64,000 nt of DNA. It comes from Neisseria subflava. GTDB taxonomy: Bacteria; Pseudomonadota; Gammaproteobacteria; Burkholderiales; Neisseriaceae. Of this stretch, positions 56,119-64,000 are shown one piece after another (within the stretch, counting starts at the first letter, position 1; every line of letters begins with the position of its first letter). Below the pieces are notes generated by a model, which was given only the letters and a program-made list of their open reading frames with translations, was not told the DNA's origin and searched no databases. Made by a program: the position numbers and the translations under genes. The DNA is taken from positions 409,692 through 473,691 of the forward strand of contig NZ_POXP01000002.1 in the NCBI RefSeq assembly GCF_003044935.1, in the 5' to 3' direction.

Positions 56119-58260
56119 TTAGGCGGTTTGCGTATCCGACTGTCTGTGCAATGCCTGATAACACGGTGCAAGCTGGCGGATGATGAGGTCGAGCTGGTGT
56201 TTGAGGATTTGGTTTTGTTGGGACTGCTCTTTGTCGGTCTGTTCCAAATCAGCAAACTCCTGTCGGATGGCTTCGATACTTGCATCGAAGGTGGCCGGTT
56301 CGGTTTGCGGCATTTGTTTGAGGAGTTCGGCGATGTGGTGGGTCAGGCGGGCATATGGGGCGAAGGTATCGCTGCCGTCGTGATGAACCTGGTCGCGGTA
56401 TGCGCCGAGCGCGGAAATGTGGCCGGTCAGCGCATAGCTGGTTTTGAGCAGGGTAAAGCCGTCTTGCAGGCGGTCTTGGTATTTTTTCGGGTTGCTGCTC
56501 ATGTCGGATAAGGTGCTGCTGAGGGCGGCAGTGCTTTCGTGGGCTTGGCGGCGGGTGAGGCGGTAGTCGACATCGTCGCGGCTGCCGTTTTGCAGCTGGT
56601 CGAGGATGGCGTCGAGATAGCGGCCGTTGGCAGTGATGGTCTGGGCGGCGGTATGGCTGAGGGTGAGGTAACGCCAATCTGGCCAGAGGTAGGTGGCGGC
56701 GGCCCATGCGATAACGGAACCGACGATGGTGTCGATGATGCGGATGGGCATGGCGTGGTACACATCCAAACCGGCAAGCGAGAGACTGGTCAGGGCTTGG
56801 ATGGTGATGAAGAAGGTGGAGAAGCTGTATTTGTAGCTTCGGGTCATGAAAAACAGGGTGGTGCTGGCGATGACAATCCAAAGCTTGGTCTCAACAGACG
56901 GGGTGAAGTAGGGGACGAGCGAACCGACAATCACGCCGAGAATCGTGCCGGCGATACGTTGGTACACGCGGCTTTTGGTGGCGGTGTAGTTGGGCTGGCA
57001 GACGAAAAGGGCGGTCAGCAGAATCCAGTAGCCGAGGTTGAGATGGAGGATTTCGACGATGATGCAGGCAGCGGCCACGACGATGGAGAGGCGGGTGGCA
57101 TGGCGGAAGACGCCGGATTCGAAATTGAGCTGGCTGAGGACGGTTTCGCCGATATTGCGGAACTTGGTGTTTTCAAGGGCGGCGATGCGGGTGTCGGCGT
57201 TGTCGTTTTCGGCAAGGGATGCATCGTTTTGCAGTTGCCGCAGTTGGTAATCAACGCTGCTGAGGTTGTCGAGCAGGCGGCGGATATTGTGGAGGTTGGC
57301 ATTATCGGCGTGGGTCTCGGCAAAATGGCTGAGGGATTGGCGGCAGCCTTCCATGGCGCGGCCGAGGCGTTTGCTGTATGCGTAGGGTTTGTTGTTGCGC
57401 AGGGAGGAGGCAACGTTGCGGCACGCCTGGCCTTGCATTTCGAGCAGGCGGCGGATGCGGAAGATGAGGTCGGTGTTTTTGAGCTGATCGGCCATTTCGC
57501 TGTAATCGACGTGGGCGGAGCTGATGCGTTCGTGCATGTCTTGCGCGCAGAGGTAGTAGCGCAGCATTTTAGCGGTACGCGGATGGCGGTGTTGGCCGCG
57601 TAATCGGTAGAAAAGTGCGCCGCGGCATTGGTTGAAGGCGGTAATCACGCTGGTGTTGCTCATGGCCAAGTCGATTTGGCGGTTGCCCAACCAAGCGGCT
57701 TCGTCGGGGTCGAAAAAGTCGGCTTTGGCATCGAAGTAGTTGCTGAGTGCGTCGTAGGCGTTGGCGACGGTTTCTTGGACGGGGCGGTGGGGAAGGATAA
57801 TTTGGAAGATCAGGGTGTTGACGCTGTATAGGACAGTGCCCAGCAGAATCATGATGGGGTTGGTCAGCCAGTAGGTCTCGGGGGTGTAGGTCAGCGTGGT
57901 GTAGGTGGCGACGGCGAGCGCACCGAAAGCGAAGGTGCGGTATTTGAGGCCGACGGTGCCGAGGATGGTGAAGCCGAAAGTCATCAGGGTCATGGCCAAG
58001 ATGAAGGGAACACCTGTGCCGATGGTGCTTTGGGCAAGCAGTGAGGAGAGGGTGAACAGGGCAACGGTGATGACGATGTTTTTCAGACGGCCTGTGAGGC
58101 GGTTGTCCAAATCGACCAAACCGCCGGCAATAATGCCGAGTACGAAGGGCATAACTAGTTTGGGCGTATCGAAGTGCCAAACGAGGGTGGCGGCGATGAA
58201 TACGCTGGCGAAGACGGGCAGGGAGGCAATGATCAGAGGTTTGAGCGGCGGAGTGTTCAT
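56119..58260 (-). CDS. FUSC/YccS-family inner-membrane protein
   Basis: A 713-residue protein with two blocks of about five to six membrane helices (residues 10-165 and 390-530) and large cytoplasmic segments after each. This is the YccS/YhfK type of the fusaric-acid-resistance superfamily. Recognisable parts are LGIIAGGLVDLDNRLTGRLKN near the start, ILHLNLGYWILLTALFVCQPNYTATKSRVYQRIAGTILG around 400-440 and IIDTIVGSVIAWAAATYLWPDWRY. Function is unproven; relatives may export aromatic acids or polyamines. A DUS lies inside the gene (58081). No membrane-fusion partner is adjacent. Confidence 0.85.
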   Translation of the reverse strand: MNTPPLKPLIIASLPVFASVFIAATLVWHFDTPKLVMPFVLGIIAGGLVDLDNRLTGRLKNIVITVALFTLSSLLAQSTIGTGVPFILAMTLMTFGFTILGTVGLKYRTFAFGALAVATYTTLTYTPETYWLTNPIMILLGTVLYSVNTLIFQIILPHRPVQETVANAYDALSNYFDAKADFFDPDEAAWLGNRQIDLAMSNTSVITAFNQCRGALFYRLRGQHRHPRTAKMLRYYLCAQDMHERISSAHVDYSEMADQLKNTDLIFRIRRLLEMQGQACRNVASSLRNNKPYAYSKRLGRAMEGCRQSLSHFAETHADNANLHNIRRLLDNLSSVDYQLRQLQNDASLAENDNADTRIAALENTKFRNIGETVLSQLNFESGVFRHATRLSIVVAAACIIVEILHLNLGYWILLTALFVCQPNYTATKSRVYQRIAGTILGVIVGSLVPYFTPSVETKLWIVIASTTLFFMTRSYKYSFSTFFITIQALTSLSLAGLDVYHAMPIRIIDTIVGSVIAWAAATYLWPDWRYLTLSHTAAQTITANGRYLDAILDQLQNGSRDDVDYRLTRRQAHESTAALSSTLSDMSSNPKKYQDRLQDGFTLLKTSYALTGHISALGAYRDQVHHDGSDTFAPYARLTHHIAELLKQMPQTEPATFDASIEAIRQEFADLEQTDKEQSQQNQILKHQLDLIIRQLAPCYQALHRQSDTQTA

Positions 58261-58346
58261 GATGGTGTTGTTTATTATTCGTTATGAGGTGAATGATTGG
58301 ATTTTAACAGGATTTTTAGTCGGTTTCAGAATGCTTTAAATGAGAT

Positions 58347-58410
58347 AAGGCCGTCTGAACGGATACGGGAAAATACTTGATTTCGTTTCCACATCCGTTC
58401 AGACGGCCTT
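58347..58410. terminator. DUS hairpin after pilU
   Basis: AAGGCCGTCTGAACGGATa and atCCGTTCAGACGGCCTT: the stem extends seven bases beyond the DUS (CGGATAC/ATCCG). It ends the pilU transcript. Confidence 0.8.
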
Positions 58411-58425
58411 GTTTGGCTTGCGCCA

Positions 58426-59655
58426 TCAGGTCATCAGGTTGAGGTCGCTGATGCGGTCGTAGAGACGCTCGGTATTGTTGCCCTCGTCGTGCATTTGAAT
58501 GCGCAGGCGCAAATCGTTGGCGGAAACTGCTTGGCGCAGGGCTTCGCTGAGTTCGATTTGGCCTTGTGCGTAGAGGTTGAAGAGGTTTTGGTCGAACGTC
58601 TGCATGCCGTTGCTGCCGGAGCGTGCCATCAGGTCACGGATTTCCAGCAATTCGCCTTTGAAAATCAAGTCCTGCATGGCCGGAGTATTGAGCAGGAGGT
58701 CGGTAACGGCCGTGCGTTGGCGGTTTTTCTTGATGGTGAGGCGTTGGCCGATGATACCGACGAGGTTTAACGCCAAATCCATCAAAACCTGTTGGCGTCG
58801 GTCTTCCGGATAGAAGTTGATGATACGCTCGATGGTTTGGGAGGCCGTGCTGGCATGGATGGTGAAAACGCACAGATGGCCGGTTTGAGCCAGTTGGAGG
58901 GCGTATTCCATGCTTTCTTCGCTGCGGACTTCGCCGATACAGACGACATCGGGTGCTTGACGCATGGCGCTTTGAACGGCGGTTTTCCAGTTGTCGGTAT
59001 CGATGCCGATTTCGCGCTGGGTGAAGATGCTGCGGCAAGGTTTGTAGATAAACTCGATGGGGTCTTCGATGGTAACGATATGGCCGGGCAGCTTTTGGTT
59101 GCGGTAGTTGAGCATGGAGGCCATGGTGGTGGACTTACCCGAACCGGTCGGGCCGGCGAGGATCAGCAGGCCGCGCGGAGCGAGTGCAAGCTCTTGGAGC
59201 TTTTCGGGCAAGCCGAGGGTCTTCATTTCGGGAATGTCTTGGCTGACGCGGCGCAATACCATGCCGACGCGGCCTTGCTCGTGGTAGGCGTTGACGCGGT
59301 AGCGCGTGTTGCTGCGCGATTGGACGGAATAGTTGATTTCCCAGTCGCGATTGAAGGCTTCGAGCTGGTCGGGGTTCATGGTGGACTCGGCGATGGCGGC
59401 GGTGTCTGCGCCGGTCAGCGCTTTGTGGGGCATGGGCGTGAGGGTGCCGCCGACTTTGATGGCAGGGGGAAAGCCTGCGCTGATGAAGATGTCGGACGCG
59501 TTGCGTTTTTCGGCCTCTTCACACATACGGTCGAGCAGGGGGTGAAGATGCGTGCCGATTTCGGCCGGGGTCGGGATGTGCGGTGCTTGGTTTTTTTGTG
59601 AGTAGGCTTGCACCATTTCGCTTAACAGGTCGTGCAGAGGGGCGAGGTCGCTCAT
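58426..59655 (-). CDS. pilU: Type IV pilus retraction ATPase PilU
   Basis: A 409-residue secretion-ATPase-family protein. It helps PilT power pilus retraction, twitching and DNA uptake. Walker A is GPTGSGKSTTMASMLN (about 176-191), the Asp box is IVTIEDPIEFIY, Walker B and the His box are CIGEVRSEESMEYALQLAQTGHLCVFTIHAST. The N-terminal PAS-like domain has RNASDIFISAGFPPAIKVGG. PilU lies 86 bases after pilT on the same strand, with a DUS hairpin in between. Confidence 0.95.
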   Translation of the reverse strand: MSDLAPLHDLLSEMVQAYSQKNQAPHIPTPAEIGTHLHPLLDRMCEEAEKRNASDIFISAGFPPAIKVGGTLTPMPHKALTGADTAAIAESTMNPDQLEAFNRDWEINYSVQSRSNTRYRVNAYHEQGRVGMVLRRVSQDIPEMKTLGLPEKLQELALAPRGLLILAGPTGSGKSTTMASMLNYRNQKLPGHIVTIEDPIEFIYKPCRSIFTQREIGIDTDNWKTAVQSAMRQAPDVVCIGEVRSEESMEYALQLAQTGHLCVFTIHASTASQTIERIINFYPEDRRQQVLMDLALNLVGIIGQRLTIKKNRQRTAVTDLLLNTPAMQDLIFKGELLEIRDLMARSGSNGMQTFDQNLFNLYAQGQIELSEALRQAVSANDLRLRIQMHDEGNNTERLYDRISDLNLMT

Positions 59656-59695
59656 GATGATTCTCTTTAAAACGGGTATTCGGTCAGGCTGAAAG

Positions 59696-59732
59696 GCCGT
59701 CTGAAAACGGGATGATGGGGTTCAGACGGCCT
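59696..59732. terminator. DUS hairpin between pilT and pilU
   Basis: AGGCCGTCTGAAAACGGGA and GGGGTTCAGACGGCCT. No T-run is present, so read-through into pilU is likely. Confidence 0.5.
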
Positions 59733-59741
59733 GAGTATGGT

Positions 59742-60788
59742 TTAGAAAACAGAGAGGTTTTCGATGTTTTGCGCTTTGCTGCGTGCCAGCTCGGGACTGA
59801 TGGTGCCTTGGCGGACAAGGGTTTGCAGGGCTTGATCGAGGGTTTGCATACCGTGGGCCTGACCGGTTTGGAGGGCGGCGTTGATTTGGGCGATTTTGTT
59901 CTCGCGGATGAGGTTGCGCACGGCCGGTGTGGAAATCAGGATTTCGTGTGCGGCGACGCGGCCGTTGCCGTCGCGGGTTTTCAGCAGGGTTTGGGAAATG
60001 ATGGCGCGCAAGGATTCGGACAACATGGAGCGCACGATTTCTTTTTCGCCGGCTGGGAATACGTCGACAATACGGTCGATGGTTTTGGCGGCGCCGGTCG
60101 TGTGCAGCGTACCGAAAACCAAGTGGCCAGTTTCGGCGGCGGTCAGGGCGAGGGAGATGGTTTCAGGGTCGCGCATCTCACCGATCAAAATCACGTCGGG
60201 GTCTTCGCGCAGGGCGGAGCGCAGGGCGTTGGTAAAGCTGTGGGTGTGCTGATGCAGCTCGCGCTGGTTGATGAGCGCCTTTTTGCTTTGGTGGACGAAC
60301 TCAATCGGGTCTTCGATGGTCAGAATGTGGGCCGGTTGGGTTTCGTTGATGTAGTTGACCATCGCCGCCAGCGTGGTGGATTTACCCGAACCGGTCGGGC
60401 CGGTTACCAAGACCAAACCGCGTGGATTTTCGGCAATTTTTTGGAAAATGCGCGGCGCACGCAATTCTTCCAGCGTCAGAACGGTGCTCGGAATGGTACG
60501 GAATACGGCGGCCGGGCCGCGTTCGGTCATAAAGGCGTTGACGCGGAAACGGGCAACATTAGGCAGCTCAAATGAGAAATCGACTTCAAAATCCTGTTGA
60601 TAGAGCTTGCGCTGGTGGTCGTTCATGACCGAGGTAATCATGGTACCGACTTCTTCCGAGCTCATCTCGGGCAGGTTGATGCGGCGGATGTCGCCGTGTA
60701 CGCGTATCATGGGGGAAATGCCAGAACTCAAATGGAGGTCGGAGGCTTTGTTTTTCACGCCGAACGCGAGTAAGTCGGTAATCTGCAT
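59742..60788 (-). CDS. pilT: Type IV pilus retraction ATPase PilT
   Basis: About 348 residues from ATG 60788 (MQITDLLAFGVKNKASDLHLSSG); 23 upstream codons are open but lack coding character. This hexameric ATPase drives pilus retraction at the inner membrane and is required for competence and twitching. Walker A is GPTGSGKSTTLAAMVN, the Asp box is ILTIEDPIEFVHQSKKALINQREL, and Walker B with the His box ILIGEMRDPETISLALTAAETGHLVFGTLHT. The AIRNLIRENK motif appears as AVRNLIRENK near 265. It is first in pilT-pilU and divergent from yggS. Confidence 0.96.
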   Translation of the reverse strand: MQITDLLAFGVKNKASDLHLSSGISPMIRVHGDIRRINLPEMSSEEVGTMITSVMNDHQRKLYQQDFEVDFSFELPNVARFRVNAFMTERGPAAVFRTIPSTVLTLEELRAPRIFQKIAENPRGLVLVTGPTGSGKSTTLAAMVNYINETQPAHILTIEDPIEFVHQSKKALINQRELHQHTHSFTNALRSALREDPDVILIGEMRDPETISLALTAAETGHLVFGTLHTTGAAKTIDRIVDVFPAGEKEIVRSMLSESLRAIISQTLLKTRDGNGRVAAHEILISTPAVRNLIRENKIAQINAALQTGQAHGMQTLDQALQTLVRQGTISPELARSKAQNIENLSVF

Positions 60789-60905
60789 AATGTGGCCTTG
60801 TTTTGGTTTAGAATAATAAAATCGCTTTATTTTAAATAGATAAATCCGTTCGACCAAGTAAAATTTTCAAAATGCCGAGTGATGAACGGGTTAAAGGAGA
60901 AAACC

Positions 60906-61601
60906 ATGTCGGTATTGCAACAAAACTATCAGGACGTATGCCGGGCGGTTGAACAGGCGGCTGAGGCTGTCGGACGGCCTGCGGAAGCGGTGAAGCTGGT
61001 AGCGGTCAGCAAGACCTTTCCGGCAGATGATATCCGCGAAGTATATGCGGCCGGTCAGCGCGATTTTGGCGAGAACTATATTCAGGAATGGTTTGAGAAA
61101 ACGGAAACGCTGGCCGATTTGCCGGATATTGTTTGGCACGTTATCGGCGATGTGCAGTCTAATAAAACCAAATTTGTGGCCGAGCGCGCACATTGGGTGC
61201 ATACGATAGGCCGTTTGAAAACGGCTCGGCGCTTGAGTGAACAAAGGCCGTCTGAAATGTCGCCGTTGCAGGTGTGTATTGAAGTGAACATTGCCGCGGA
61301 AGAGGCGAAACACGGTGTGGCGCCCGATGAAGCGGTTGCGCTGGCCCTTGAAGTGGCCAAGTTGCCGAATATTAAAGTGCGCGGATTGATGTGTGTGGCC
61401 AAGGCTGACAGCAGCGACGATGAGTTACGCGGCCAGTTTCACACCATGCAACGGCTGTTGGCTGAGCTGAATGCGGCAGGTGTCGAAGCAGATGTTTTGT
61501 CTATGGGTATGTCCGGCGATATGCCAATTGCGGTAGAATGCGGCGCAACCCACGTCCGCATCGGCAGCGCGATTTTCGGCAAGCGGCATTATCCTCAATA
61601 A
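60906..61601 (+). CDS. yggS: PLP homeostasis protein (YggS/PLPBP family)
   Basis: A 231-residue pyridoxal-phosphate-binding barrel, started at ATG 60906 after AAAGGAG; nine upstream codons are open but lack a ribosome site. It is thought to buffer free PLP and affects amino-acid balance. The Lys that binds PLP is in VKLVAVSKTFP (about 30-40), GQRDFGENYIQEWFEK is the second signature, and the C terminus has LSMGMSGDMPIAVECGATHVRIGSAIFG. A DUS lies inside the gene (61246). It precedes proC and yggT in the familiar yggS-proC-yggT order. Confidence 0.94.
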   Translation: MSVLQQNYQDVCRAVEQAAEAVGRPAEAVKLVAVSKTFPADDIREVYAAGQRDFGENYIQEWFEKTETLADLPDIVWHVIGDVQSNKTKFVAERAHWVHTIGRLKTARRLSEQRPSEMSPLQVCIEVNIAAEEAKHGVAPDEAVALALEVAKLPNIKVRGLMCVAKADSSDDELRGQFHTMQRLLAELNAAGVEADVLSMGMSGDMPIAVECGATHVRIGSAIFGKRHYPQ

Positions 61602-61608
61602 AAGTAAT

Positions 61609-61648
61609 AGGCCGTCTGAACCGGGTAGACAGCAGTTTCAGACGGCCT
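61609..61648. terminator. DUS hairpin between yggS and proC
   Basis: AGGCCGTCTGAACCGGG and TTTCAGACGGCCTGA without a T-run; partial terminator or attenuator in the operon. Confidence 0.5.
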
Positions 61649-61677
61649 GATCGATATCACAAAGGAGTGACATATAT

Positions 61678-62475
61678 ATGAATATCTATTTTCTCGGCGG
61701 CGGCAATATGGCGACTGCCATTGCAGGCGGTTTGGTCAAACAAGACGGTTATCGTGTCCACATTGTCGAACGCGGCGCCGAAAGACGAGCGCAACTGGAG
61801 CAAGAATTGGGCGTAGCCACTTCTGAAAACCTGCCCGAATTGAGTGCGGACGATGTCCTCATTCTCGCTGTTAAACCGCAAGACATGCAGGCAGCCTGTC
61901 AAAACATCCGTTTAAATGGTGCGCTGGTGTTGTCCGTAGCGGCAGGTTTGTCCATCGATACCCTCAGCCATTATCTGGGCGGCACACGCCGTATCGTACG
62001 CATCATGCCCAATACGCCGGCCAAAATCGGTTTGGGCGTATCCGGTATGTTTGCCGATGCAAGTGTTTCAGAAGCCGACCGCACAGCCGCAGACGGCATC
62101 ATGCGCTCTGTCGGCACAACCGTTTGGCTGAACGAGGAAGAGCAACTCCACAATATTACCGGCATCAGCGGCAGCGGCCCCGCCTATGTTTTCTATCTGT
62201 TGGGCGCTCTCCAAAATGCGGCCTTAGCACAAGGTTTCAATGAGCAAGACGCACGCGAACTGAGCCTTGCTACATTTAAAGGCGCAGTGGCTTTGGCCGA
62301 ACAAACCGGCGAAGCATTCGCACAATTACAGCAAAACGTAACTTCCAAAGGCGGCACGACACACGAAGCCATCGAAACCTTCAAAGTCCGTCACGTTGCC
62401 GAAGCCATCGAACAGGGTGTAGAAGCCTGCGTCAAACGTTCGCAAGAAATGGCGCAACAATATAAGGCCGTCTGA
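61678..62475 (+). CDS. proC: Pyrroline-5-carboxylate reductase
   Basis: A 265-residue NADPH enzyme for the last step of proline synthesis. The Rossmann motif is MNIYFLGGGNMATAIAGGLV at the N terminus. NILAVKPQDMQ appears as LILAVKPQDMQ near 60. The C-terminal catalytic signature is SGSGPAYVFYLLGALQNAALAQGFNEQDARELSLATFKGAV, and VTSKGGTTHEAIETF follows. An AAAGGAG site precedes the ATG at 61678. The final codons and stop (GCC GTC TGA) are supplied by a DUS, and yggT starts two bases later. Confidence 0.96.
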   Translation: MNIYFLGGGNMATAIAGGLVKQDGYRVHIVERGAERRAQLEQELGVATSENLPELSADDVLILAVKPQDMQAACQNIRLNGALVLSVAAGLSIDTLSHYLGGTRRIVRIMPNTPAKIGLGVSGMFADASVSEADRTAADGIMRSVGTTVWLNEEEQLHNITGISGSGPAYVFYLLGALQNAALAQGFNEQDARELSLATFKGAVALAEQTGEAFAQLQQNVTSKGGTTHEAIETFKVRHVAEAIEQGVEACVKRSQEMAQQYKAV

Positions 62476-62477
62476 AC

Positions 62478-63035
62478 ATGCGCGGCGACTTGCTCCTATT
62501 ATTGGCAGACGCTATTGCCATCCTGTGTATCACGCGCTTTTTGCTCCGATACGCAGGATTGGCAGCAGAACAACCCCTGCTCAAATTCAGCATACAGGCA
62601 ACAGGCTGGCTGACCAAACCTTGGCAAAAAGCATTTCCATCCGGCGAGAAAACCGATTGGTACTGCCTGCCTTCAGGTTTTCTGGTGTACTACCTTGCCT
62701 GTACCGCCATTATTTTCATCTCGCCGGCGCTGTCCATCAGCAATAAGCTGATTTTGGCAAACTTCTGGTTTGCCGCGCTCCATATGCTGAAAGCCGCGGC
62801 TTATACATTACTTATTGGTCTGATTATTAGAATGGTGTTCAGTATACAGGGCCGCTATTCGCCGTTGACTTATGCCATCGAACGAATCTTGCAGCCATTG
62901 CTCAAACCGTTTTCCTTCTTACGCGTAGGACGATACGATTTTTCAGGCAGTTTATTGGCACTCTTATTATGGTTGTGGCTGGCCCGATGGTTTCCCCAAC
63001 TTATCCAGCAAACCAACCTATGGTTGCTTCAATAG
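62478..63035 (+). CDS. yggT: YggT family membrane protein
   Basis: A 185-residue protein with two YggT repeats of hydrophobic helices: LLLLLADAIAILCITRFLLRY, then FLVYYLACTAIIFIS, LHMLKAAAYTLLIGLIIRMVFSI, and the C-terminal LLALLLWLWLARWF. Typical YggT signatures are the PLLKFSIQATGWLTKPWQK and the RYSPLTYAIERILQPLLKPF segments. It may take part in osmotic or cell-division processes; function is not proven. It begins 2 bases after proC ends, inside the space of a DUS whose AAGG is the only visible ribosome site, so it is translationally linked to proC. Confidence 0.88.
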   Translation: MRGDLLLLLADAIAILCITRFLLRYAGLAAEQPLLKFSIQATGWLTKPWQKAFPSGEKTDWYCLPSGFLVYYLACTAIIFISPALSISNKLILANFWFAALHMLKAAAYTLLIGLIIRMVFSIQGRYSPLTYAIERILQPLLKPFSFLRVGRYDFSGSLLALLLWLWLARWFPQLIQQTNLWLLQ

Positions 63036-63268
63036 GCCGTCTGAAAGCGCAGCAGGTATTAACGACCAAAAATACAACGTCCTAAAAAGCGCTTTAATAC
63101 ATTTAGGTGTAAGGTAGTGCAAAAAAGTGCAAATCGAAATATAAAGAACAAATGAATAGGTAAAACATGATATGATTCGCCCAATTTCCAAAACGGAAAT
63201 TCAAGAAAACCCAATAAAAGCAAACCCGTAGCATCCAAATCATTAACAACAAACCGAAAGCAGACACC

Positions 63269-63685
63269 ATGGCAAAGCTGACAGAACAAGATATTTTAAA
63301 CTGGGATGGTCCTGAAGAGGACTACATGAACAGCGACCAATTGGCCTTCTTCCGCGAACTACTGGTTAAAATGCAAGAAGAGCTGATTGAAAATGCAAAC
63401 ACCACTACCGGCCATCTTCAAGAGCACGAATCCGCTCCCGATCCTGCTGATCGAGCTACTCAAGAAGAAGAATACGCTTTAGAACTGCGCACCCGCGATC
63501 GTGAGCGTAAACTTCTCAATAAAGTGCAAGCGACTCTCCGCAGCATTGACGAAGGTGATTACGGTTTCTGTGCCGATACCGGCGAACCCATCGGCCTCAA
63601 ACGCCTGCTGGCACGTCCGACCGCGACATTGTCCGTAGAAGCGCAAGAGCGCCGCGAACGAATGAAAAAACAGTTCGCCGACTAA
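63269..63685 (+). CDS. dksA: RNA polymerase-binding transcription factor DksA (cysteine-poor)
   Basis: A 138-residue DksA-family protein that, with ppGpp, alters initiation at stable-RNA and amino-acid promoters. The coiled-coil tip DPADRAT carries Asp58 and Asp61, which insert in the secondary channel, and the ELRTRDRERKLLNKVQATL helix follows. The usual C4 zinc knuckle is reduced: only Cys101 remains (YGFCADTGEPIG); the other three positions are Thr104, Ser122 and Ala125. The overall length is shorter than E. coli DksA (151). From memory the neisserial DksA shares this loss. It has no obvious ribosome site other than AAGCAGACACC. Confidence 0.93.
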   Translation: MAKLTEQDILNWDGPEEDYMNSDQLAFFRELLVKMQEELIENANTTTGHLQEHESAPDPADRATQEEEYALELRTRDRERKLLNKVQATLRSIDEGDYGFCADTGEPIGLKRLLARPTATLSVEAQERRERMKKQFAD

Positions 63686-63706
63686 GAATATAAAGATAGA
63701 AACCTC

Positions 63707-63743
63707 AAAAGGCCGTCAGAAAGAGCATTTCAGACGGCCTTTA
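63707..63743 (+). terminator. dksA terminator with a mutated DUS arm
   Basis: AAAAGGCCGTCAGAAAG pairs with TTTCAGACGGCCTTTAG; the left arm has A for T in the uptake core (GTCAGAA). Confidence 0.75.
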
Positions 63744-64000
63744 GTTTGTATTTTTTGTATGTGTGGATTATGTAGAAAGTTTGATAGTATTTTTTAGAAA
63801 TAAAAACCCTGTTAAAACAGGGTGGTGGTTAAATTTCTAGAAATAATTTTGCGAAAGGTGTTGACTGGTTTTGTTGGTAGGCGTATAGTTCGGTTCTTCG
63901 CTGCTGACGCGGTGAAGAAAACGAAGCAGACAGTATAACACAGTTAGTTAGAATTTTCGATAATTTTAGTTGACATTTGCTAAATGTACTGTATAATTCG
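63744..64000. promoter_or_regulatory. Tandem strong promoters reading out of the window
   Basis: No gene is seen in the last 257 bases. Two sigma-70-like promoters point right: TTGACT (63861-63866) with TATAGT (63884-63889) at 17 bases, and TTGACA (63970-63975) with TATAAT (63992-63997) at 16 bases. Between them lies a dyad TTCTTCGCTGCT...GAAGCAG (63894-63931). Tandem near-consensus promoters with a structured leader suggest a stable-RNA (rRNA or tRNA) operon just beyond the edge, but no such gene can be confirmed. Confidence 0.6.

Overview
The window is chromosomal DNA from a commensal-type Neisseria. The 10-base DNA uptake core GCCGTCTGAA or its complement occurs dozens of times, mostly as the 12-mer AGGCCGTCTGAA (AG-DUS dialect, as in the N. 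subflava/flavescens/mucosa/sicca group) rather than the ATGCCGTCTGAA of meningococcus and gonococcus. Inverted DUS pairs act as the usual intergenic terminators. Gene content is typical neisserial: lpxC, gnd, dinG, mltA, pilT/pilU, glmU, glmS, pgk, dksA.

Positions 1-15,700 look origin-proximal. Two ParB-type parS palindromes (3258-3273 and 6131-6146) and ten exact DnaA boxes (6960-14314) lie here, three of them in the AT-rich 650-bp gapA-lpxC gap at 8748-9398, a candidate oriC. Almost all genes left of that gap (tsaC, purD, yigZ, etfAB, waaC, pncA, gapA) are transcribed leftward, away from it. pilE, next to lpxC in pathogenic Neisseria, is absent.

Positions 15,700-19,000 form an AT-rich, DUS-free accessory island. 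It holds a decayed small exported protein gene and a large single-gene nuclease-like/SF1-helicase protein. The start of that gene is out of frame by one base in an A8 tract; reading seven A's restores an 860-aa protein with an N-terminal D...ExK nuclease-like block. This looks like an anti-phage type gene that may be phase-variable.

Positions 19,000-29,200 carry dinG, a GNAT acetyltransferase, folA and a factor H binding protein (fHbp) homologue with a candidate FNR-dependent promoter. A complete 3,372-bp ISPpu12-like ISL3-family element follows (transposase, second lspA, metal-efflux CDF, CadR-like MerR). It has 24-bp inverted repeats and a perfect 8-bp target duplication inside the fHbp terminator. 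asd and an RDD membrane protein come next.

Positions 29,200-42,400 hold mltA, the RNase P RNA, two small lipoproteins, ruvA, rlpA, trmL, comF, bioH/bioC, ibaG, an FKBP isomerase, cytochrome c peroxidase and the efeUOB iron uptake operon. Positions 42,400-44,370 hold a two-gene cassette between identical 41-bp DUS hairpins: a lipoprotein and a protein with an XVIPCD-like C terminus. These are the marks of an antibacterial type IV secretion effector with its immunity protein (X-Tfe/X-Tfi).

Positions 44,370-64,000 are housekeeping: pncC, mscS, thiB, a HAD phosphatase, glmU-glmS, a broken DUF2628 gene, an M16 peptidase pair, pgk, a YccS-type membrane protein, pilU-pilT, yggS-proC-yggT and dksA. 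The right edge has two strong sigma-70-like promoters reading out of the window.
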